Notes under the pieces: model-generated
The model's database searches: none
Told to the model about the DNA's origin: nothing
The model's input: the letters and a program-made list of their open reading frames with translations, nothing else
Program-made: the position numbers and the translations under genes
Part shown: one piece after another, positions 23,426 through 27,201 of the stretch
How the letters are laid out: the number at the start of each line of letters is the position of its first letter
Position numbering within the stretch: position 1 is the first letter of the stretch
Source: LSNR01 sp964603325
Lineage (GTDB): Bacteria > Patescibacteriota > Minisyncoccia > Moranbacterales > UBA9337
Direction: 5' to 3'
NCBI GenBank assembly: GCA_964603325.1
Contig: CAZRUH010000006.1
Span: 1 to 27,201, forward strand
Length of the DNA: 27,201 nucleotides

Positions 23426-23809
23426 TTACTTGCTAAATAAAAAATTATACCATTTTATAAAATTATTTGCATTTTCTCCTTTTTGATTATTTGAATAATT
23501 ATTTTTTTGCGTTTTTTCTTCCGCTTTGTCGCTGATAATTGGTTGAATATAAACAACCTTTTCTCCCAATTCTCTTAAATTTAATCTATCTTTTGCCACT
23601 TTTCTTTTGTAATCATCTGATTTTAGATATTCAATTCTTTTTTTTAAATAAACATTGGAATCATTTATTCTTTCCGCCTCTTCTTGCAATGCTTGTATTT
23701 CTTTATCAATTTTTTTGGAACGATTATACTCTCTTGCCGTTGGAATAAGCAAAAAAATACTTAACGCTCCCAAAAAAAACATAATAAAAACAAAAACTAC
23801 AAAACGCAT
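23426..23809 (-). CDS. DivIC/FtsB-like septum formation initiator
   Basis: Proteins of this family link FtsL and FtsQ/DivIB in the bacterial divisome. The 127-residue product has one membrane segment (about 3-22), a coiled coil (about 28-63) and the DRLNLRELGEKVVYI region (74-88), where family members end in a 'DxxxLxxxGE' conserved stretch. The C-terminal tail (about 95-127) is polar and Asn/Lys-rich. It lies 7 nt after a 35-residue membrane protein and before the methyltransferase-like gene. The division role is inferred from architecture. Confidence 0.82.
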   Translation of the reverse strand: MRFVVFVFIMFFLGALSIFLLIPTAREYNRSKKIDKEIQALQEEAERINDSNVYLKKRIEYLKSDDYKRKVAKDRLNLRELGEKVVYIQPIISDKAEEKTQKNNYSNNQKGENANNFIKWYNFLFSK

Positions 23810-23816
23810 ATTTTTT

Positions 23817-23924
23817 TTAATATCCTATAAATGCCGGTGCAATCAAAAAACCAATCATTGAAATTACGGCCAACAATGATATTATTATCCAAATTATTCT
23901 AATTTTTTTTCTAAATCTTCTCAT
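23817..23924 (-). CDS. 35-residue single-TM small membrane protein
   Basis: A short gene below the usual ORF cutoff: ATG at 23924 and TAA at 23819-23817. The product has a basic N-terminus (MRRFRKKIR) and one hydrophobic helix (IIWIIISLLAVISMIGFLI), ending APAFIGY; the charges predict N-in. Its start overlaps the last 14 nt of the upstream glycosyltransferase gene and it ends 7 nt before the DivIC-like gene, so it fits the operon exactly. I do not know a named family. Position suggests an accessory to division or envelope assembly. Confidence 0.6.
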   Translation of the reverse strand: MRRFRKKIRIIWIIISLLAVISMIGFLIAPAFIGY

Positions 23925-25113
23925 ATTTTTTATTTAAAACTTTTTTTAAATATTGATAATATTTTTTATTGGAACTGTTTTTTACCGTATATTTTTGTAA
24001 TGCTATTTTTCTAGCTTCCTTTCCCATTTTAACACGATTTTTTTTGTTGACAATTAAATTCTCCAATTTCAAAAACCACTCATCACTATTTTTCGCGACA
24101 AACCCATCAATGCCATCTTTTATTGCTTCTTGAAATGTTCGGGTTGCCGTTGCTACCGTCGGCACTCCGACAATGCCGGCTTCAAAAAATTTTAACTCTG
24201 ACTTAGCTTGGCAAAAATCATTATTTATTTCCAGTGGCGCAATATTTATATCCACCTTGGCGATATTGGCATAATGTTTTTTTCTGGAAACCATAGGCAA
24301 TTGTTCTATCCTCTCTGAAAATTTGTAAAGTTTATGCTCAACATCCAATGGTCCGACCAATACCAATTTCACATTTTTGTATTTTTGCATAATTTTTAAA
24401 AGAACATCTGAAATTGTGGCAAAGTCTTTGTTATGGGAAATAGTTCCCGAGAAGTATCCTATCTTAATAAAATTACTATCCATAAATTTTCTTTTTTTAT
24501 ATTCCTCTGATGCAATCCTCAACTCTTCATTGCAAATCCTGTTTGGTACCAAAAAAACTTTTTTATTGTATTTCTCTAATTTGTTTTTTAGGAAATTTGT
24601 TGTTGTCGTACAAACCTTAACATATTCATCTTTTAAAATTTCGCCACCTTGACCGCCTATATATTGCTTCTTGGTAAATCTATCCATTTGCTTCCAGTAA
24701 TCAGTTTGTTTTAAATATTTTTCCTCAAAAACCAAATCATCGGTTTCAAAAATGATTTCTTTTTTTTGACGCTTTATTTCTCTAATCAATTTTTGTAAAA
24801 TTGGTGTGGATATTGTTTTTTGAAAAACAAAAACATTGAAACCATTAGCATATTTGTAAAGAAAAGGATTATCTTGAATTGCCACAGAACATTTAAATTT
24901 GTGAATTCTTAATTCCTCTGCTACCGTATAAGAGCGATAATGAGCGCTATCTCCCACGCCTCCCGTGACAAACAAAATATCTCCTTTTTTGGGTGCAAAC
25001 AATAATTTAATGTAAACGCTCAAATATTCAAGTATTCTGCGACTACCTTTTAAAAACCCATTTTTTTTGATAGTTGTCCACGCTTTACCAAATTTTATCA
25101 AAATAAGTTTCAT
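23911..25113 (-). CDS. Glycosyltransferase, GT4/GT-B-like
   Basis: A 400-residue protein with a GT-B-like C-terminal domain: IGYFSGTISHNKDF (about 218-231), LVLVGPLD, then a run from DINIAPLE through the FCQAKSELKFFEAG acidic motif to VGVPTVATATRTF, which matches the nucleotide-sugar-binding end of GT4 proteins. The N-terminal part has FVTGGVGDSAHYRSY (a glycine loop followed by YRS) and KKEIIFETDDLVFE. There is no signal peptide. It starts 21 nt after the DUF4012 gene and overlaps the small membrane gene. Likely an envelope polysaccharide or protein glycosylation enzyme; substrate unknown. Confidence 0.82.
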   Translation of the reverse strand: MKLILIKFGKAWTTIKKNGFLKGSRRILEYLSVYIKLLFAPKKGDILFVTGGVGDSAHYRSYTVAEELRIHKFKCSVAIQDNPFLYKYANGFNVFVFQKTISTPILQKLIREIKRQKKEIIFETDDLVFEEKYLKQTDYWKQMDRFTKKQYIGGQGGEILKDEYVKVCTTTTNFLKNKLEKYNKKVFLVPNRICNEELRIASEEYKKRKFMDSNFIKIGYFSGTISHNKDFATISDVLLKIMQKYKNVKLVLVGPLDVEHKLYKFSERIEQLPMVSRKKHYANIAKVDINIAPLEINNDFCQAKSELKFFEAGIVGVPTVATATRTFQEAIKDGIDGFVAKNSDEWFLKLENLIVNKKNRVKMGKEARKIALQKYTVKNSSNKKYYQYLKKVLNKKYEKI

Positions 25114-25134
25114 AAAACAATCTTAATAAGGTAG

Positions 25135-26508
25135 TTACTTTATTTCAAATTTTAGATCTTTTCTTAAGATTGATTCTTGTGTAAATTCTCCTTTTGAAGT
25201 TTTGACAGTTATTTTAACGGGAACATCTCCCATTCCCGATTGTTTTTGAATAAGGAGTTTGTAATTTTCTTTACGAATACTTTCCGGAAGTTCATATTTT
25301 ATTTTTACATCGGTTTGCCCATTGATTAAAACATGCAAAAGAAATCCGAAATATGTTTTTCCAAAATCTTCTTGGATTAATGGATAACTGACCATTTTTC
25401 TTTCCAACAACTTAGAACCTTTTGGAACATAAACTCTAAAATAAGAATGATAATCGCTGGTTCGCCAATCACCGTAAGTGGCGCTATTTTTATACAAAAC
25501 TTCCAAACTGGCAATCGGTTTTTCTCCTGTTAGATCCACTGAATAATTTATCTCTCGGGTAATATAATAATTGGTTTTTAATGCGCCCATATTGGCATCT
25601 GACAGCATTAGATAATCCCCATTCCATTCTTTGGAAACACCACCATCCCAATGAACGCCCGAAATCATTTTTTGCAATTCTTCATTTTTAAAATTCAACA
25701 TAATATCTTTATTGCGCAACTCTTCCAAAACAAACCTGGAAATTTTCGGAATATTGTTTATGTGATTAAGTTTTTCTATTATCAAACGCATCAAAGTTTT
25801 CATAACCGCTTTTCTGTTTTGGGTGTCAATCGTATTGTCTAGGATATATTTTTTTTCTACAATTTCTTCCAGTTTCAAAGTGGCGTTTTTATCATTTAGC
25901 GTTACATTGTATCCGGGAACGGTAATTGGTCCGGTTAATTTAAAAATATTGTTAAATGTGTTGGAGTTTACGGCTATTACTCCATCAAAATCACTGTTTC
26001 TTCCGGAAAGGCGATAAAAATATTTGGCTTTCTCAACGTTTGTTGGAAAATCAGGTGAAAAATTAGAATCACGAAATTTCCATCGCTTAATGCTCATCAT
26101 CCGTTTAAATGGATATGGAGCGGGAATTTTCGCTTTAATTCTTTGATCCAGAAGATTGGCATCTTCAAAATACATTTGGGTAATTTCTCCGTTTTTTATT
26201 TTTATTATTGCATATTGCCCCAAAAAACCTCCTCCCGGACGAAGTTCCATATTGTTTTGCAACAAAATTAAATAGCGCCTCTCTAGGTTATCATTTTTTG
26301 TAAATTCTTTGGATAACGCATCTATAGTTTGAATCTCTTTTTTGGTATCATCTTTTATCGGAAGAAGATTAATAACATTTTTAGCAACGGAAATTGAATT
26401 TGAAAGTATGGAAACCTTGTCCGTCTTTTTTAAAGAAAAAAAAGCAACCAGTGCCAATAAAATGATTGTGATTAAAATCCCGATTGTTATTTTTTGTTTT
26501 TTATTCAT
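25135..26508 (-). CDS. DUF4012 family membrane-anchored surface protein
   Basis: The 457-residue protein has one N-terminal membrane anchor (about 7-25) and a large outside domain. The DUF4012 hallmark is LLQNNMELRPGGGFLGQYAI (82-101), close to the 'RPTGGFxG' motif of the family, followed by GVIAVNSNTFNNIFKLTGPI. The C-terminal half is beta-rich with a last strand-like stretch at about 425-457. DUF4012 proteins are common in CPR and Gram-positive bacteria and often sit beside polysaccharide genes; their reaction is unknown. Here it heads an envelope block with two glycosyltransferases. It is shorter than many DUF4012 proteins. Confidence 0.85.
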   Translation of the reverse strand: MNKKQKITIGILITIILLALVAFFSLKKTDKVSILSNSISVAKNVINLLPIKDDTKKEIQTIDALSKEFTKNDNLERRYLILLQNNMELRPGGGFLGQYAIIKIKNGEITQMYFEDANLLDQRIKAKIPAPYPFKRMMSIKRWKFRDSNFSPDFPTNVEKAKYFYRLSGRNSDFDGVIAVNSNTFNNIFKLTGPITVPGYNVTLNDKNATLKLEEIVEKKYILDNTIDTQNRKAVMKTLMRLIIEKLNHINNIPKISRFVLEELRNKDIMLNFKNEELQKMISGVHWDGGVSKEWNGDYLMLSDANMGALKTNYYITREINYSVDLTGEKPIASLEVLYKNSATYGDWRTSDYHSYFRVYVPKGSKLLERKMVSYPLIQEDFGKTYFGFLLHVLINGQTDVKIKYELPESIRKENYKLLIQKQSGMGDVPVKITVKTSKGEFTQESILRKDLKFEIK

Positions 26509-26684
26509 CTTGCAAATGAAAATATTTTAAAATATTTATATTAAAAAATTAACTGTGATAATTCTATCACAGTTTTAAATAATTGACCAAATTTACATTA
26601 TTGAATATTCCCATACAAATAACCGGCAAGCATTTCTATTATATCAGTTAGATTTATCAATTTTAATAATTTATATTTAAACTA
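26509..26684. other. AT-rich spacer upstream of the DUF4012 gene
   Basis: Contains the palindrome at 26551-26574 and a minus-strand TATAAT at 26643-26638 with no good -35. No gene is visible. Confidence 0.5.
26551..26574. promoter_or_regulatory. Perfect 10-bp palindrome upstream of the DUF4012 gene
   Basis: AACTGTGATA-ATTC-TATCACAGTT, a perfect inverted repeat with a 4-nt centre. On the minus strand its centre contains TAGAAT (26566-26561), a good -10 box, with a weak TTGGTC about 18 nt upstream. It could thus be an operator covering a promoter for the DUF4012 gene, or a leader hairpin. Confidence 0.45.
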
Positions 26685-26740
26685 TTGACAAAAAAAGCAA
26701 GTTATGTAAGTATTATTGACAGTTGAAGTACTTTTATAAT
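26685..26740 (+). promoter_or_regulatory. Possible rightward promoter elements
   Basis: Two perfect TTGACA boxes (26685-26690 and 26716-26721) and one TATAAT (26735-26740) on the plus strand. The spacing is not ideal for any single pair (13 nt for the nearest), so the exact promoter is unclear. They point to the leader and gene at the right end. Confidence 0.35.
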
Positions 26741-26754
26741 AAAGAATAAAGAGA

Positions 26755-26811
26755 CCAAAAGAGGAGGTGTTTTTTCTTTTGGGCTGGTCACCCAAAAGCA
26801 ACAGGCTTTTT
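26755..26811 (+). promoter_or_regulatory. Attenuator-like leader with three alternative hairpins
   Basis: Four segments can pair in competing ways. CCAAAAG (26755-26761) pairs with CTTTTGG (26776-26782). CTTTTGGG (26776-26783) pairs with CCCAAAAG (26791-26798). AAAAGC (26794-26799) pairs with GCTTTT (26805-26810), followed by a short T run. The 1:2, 2:3, 3:4 order is that of transcription attenuators. Confidence 0.4.
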
Positions 26812-26820
26812 AAAATTTAA
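26779..26820 (+). CDS. Possible 13-residue leader peptide
   Basis: A perfect AGGAGGTG (26762-26769) precedes a TTG start (26779) by 9 nt. The frame encodes GWSPKSNRLFKI after the initiator and stops at TAA 26818-26820. It spans the alternative hairpins, so ribosome position could affect folding. A GTG at 26767 in the same frame is unlikely because it is inside the Shine-Dalgarno. The peptide is short and could be chance. Confidence 0.25.
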   Translation: MGWSPKSNRLFKI

Positions 26821-26822
26821 AA

Positions 26823-26849
26823 TTCCGCTCCAGATATCCTGAAGCGGAA
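26823..26849 (+). repeat. Leader hairpin before the secreted-protein gene
   Basis: TTCCGCT (26823-26829) pairs with AGCGGAA (26843-26849); after one mismatch CAG/CTG adds 3 bp around an ATATC loop. No T run follows, so it is not a classical terminator. It lies 15 nt before the GGAGGA ribosome binding site and may protect or control the mRNA. Confidence 0.45.
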
Positions 26850-26876
26850 ATCACAAAAATTTTCGGAGGATGTATC

Positions 26877-27201
26877 ATGTTGAAAAAACTTTTTCTCGCC
26901 GTTGCCACCGTTGCTATGCTTTCCACCCCAGTCCTTGCCGACATGAATGTCGGAATGAATACCTATCTTGGCGTTACCGGCTACGATGTGGCCGGCTATA
27001 CCGCGGATATGACCGCAGCCGCGCCGGGTTTCAGCCTTGAAACTCAGCAGACGGCCAATGGCGCCGTGTTCAATGGAGACGACGCCAGCGTCTCCCAATA
27101 CTCCGACGCCTTCAGAGGCGCCGGAGTTGCGCTGGTGAGTTCCGGCACCGAGGGTGCCGTCAGCGCCGGCTGGCCAGGGTTCGCCGGCCTGAATGCCGGA
27201 A
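26877..27201 (+). CDS. Secreted protein of unknown function, high GC, 3' truncated
   Basis: ATG at 26877 follows a strong GGAGGA (26865-26870) with 6-nt spacing. The frame stays open to the window end, 108 codons. The start MLKKLFLAVATVAMLSTPVLA is a classic signal peptide with an AxA-type cleavage site (VLA-D). The mature part begins DMNVGMNTYLGVTGYDVAGY and is rich in Gly, Ala, Ser, Thr and small polar residues, with little Lys, unlike its neighbours. I do not recognise the family. The gene is about 60% GC by hand count against roughly 30% for the rest, and codon use is quite different (GCC, GGC, ACC). It is either horizontally acquired or joined on by misassembly. Confidence 0.65.
   Translation, partial: MLKKLFLAVATVAMLSTPVLADMNVGMNTYLGVTGYDVAGYTADMTAAAPGFSLETQQTANGAVFNGDDASVSQYSDAFRGAGVALVSSGTEGAVSAGWPGFAGLNAG

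Noticed and set aside
26817..27098. 93-codon minus-strand ORF at the right end
   Set aside because: It is a shadow of the high-GC secreted-protein gene, which has a ribosome binding site and signal peptide.
1..27201. CRISPR array or UGA recoding
   Set aside because: No regularly spaced repeats were seen, and genes such as galU and ilvA end in TGA with normal lengths.

Overview
This window looks like a fragment of a metagenome-derived genome of a Candidate Phyla Radiation (Patescibacteria) bacterium, most likely of the Parcubacteria group. The coding DNA is AT-rich (about 30% GC by eye), genes are packed with 0-30 nt gaps or small overlaps, and few starts have a Shine-Dalgarno sequence. The gene set fits that group: an archaeal-type UMP kinase, a short DUF4012 protein, a coiled-coil C39-like exported protein and a 'DGICD' secreted protein. 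TGA serves as a stop (ilvA, galU), so the Gracilibacteria recoding is not in use. The lineage call is inference from gene content. A 10-N run at 7416-7425 marks a scaffold gap.

Layout. 1-4582 (+): secA (5' truncated), secD and secF, the Sec export motor and its accessory pair; SecD carries a parvulin-like domain that appears circularly permuted. 4599-6924 (+): ridA, ilvA and pyrH, overlapping or touching. 7025-8116 (-): a RecB-like PD-(D/E)XK nuclease, divergent from 8257-12386 (+): gltX, glutamate dehydrogenase and a coiled-coil exported C39-like peptidase. 12387-13032: gene-poor, with a 501-bp MITE-like element. 13033-15040 (-): an Rrf2 regulator-iscS-iscU iron-sulfur operon with a good promoter. 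15156-20871 (-): glyA, rfbA, galU, a WecG/TagA-type glycosyltransferase, an ECF-type sigma factor, a membrane protein and a secreted 'DGICD' protein, ending in a perfect hairpin terminator. 21165-21237 (-): tRNA-Lys(TTT) with its own promoter and terminator. 21307-26508 (-): a cell-envelope block with two glycosyltransferases, a methyltransferase-like protein, a DivIC/FtsB-like division protein, a 35-residue membrane protein and a DUF4012 protein.

The last ~450 bases differ. A leader with alternative hairpins and a perfect Shine-Dalgarno sequence precedes the start of a secreted-protein gene of about 60% GC (hand count). This is either foreign DNA or, more likely, a chimeric contig end.

Functional themes are protein export and folding (SecA/D/F plus PPIase), envelope polysaccharide synthesis and division, iron-sulfur cluster assembly, and amino-acid nitrogen metabolism (IlvA/RidA, GDH, GlyA). 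The most interesting items are the permuted parvulin in SecD, the sigma/membrane/secreted-protein trio, the MITE-like element, a possible A8 slippage site in the methyltransferase-like gene, and the attenuator-like leader at the right end.
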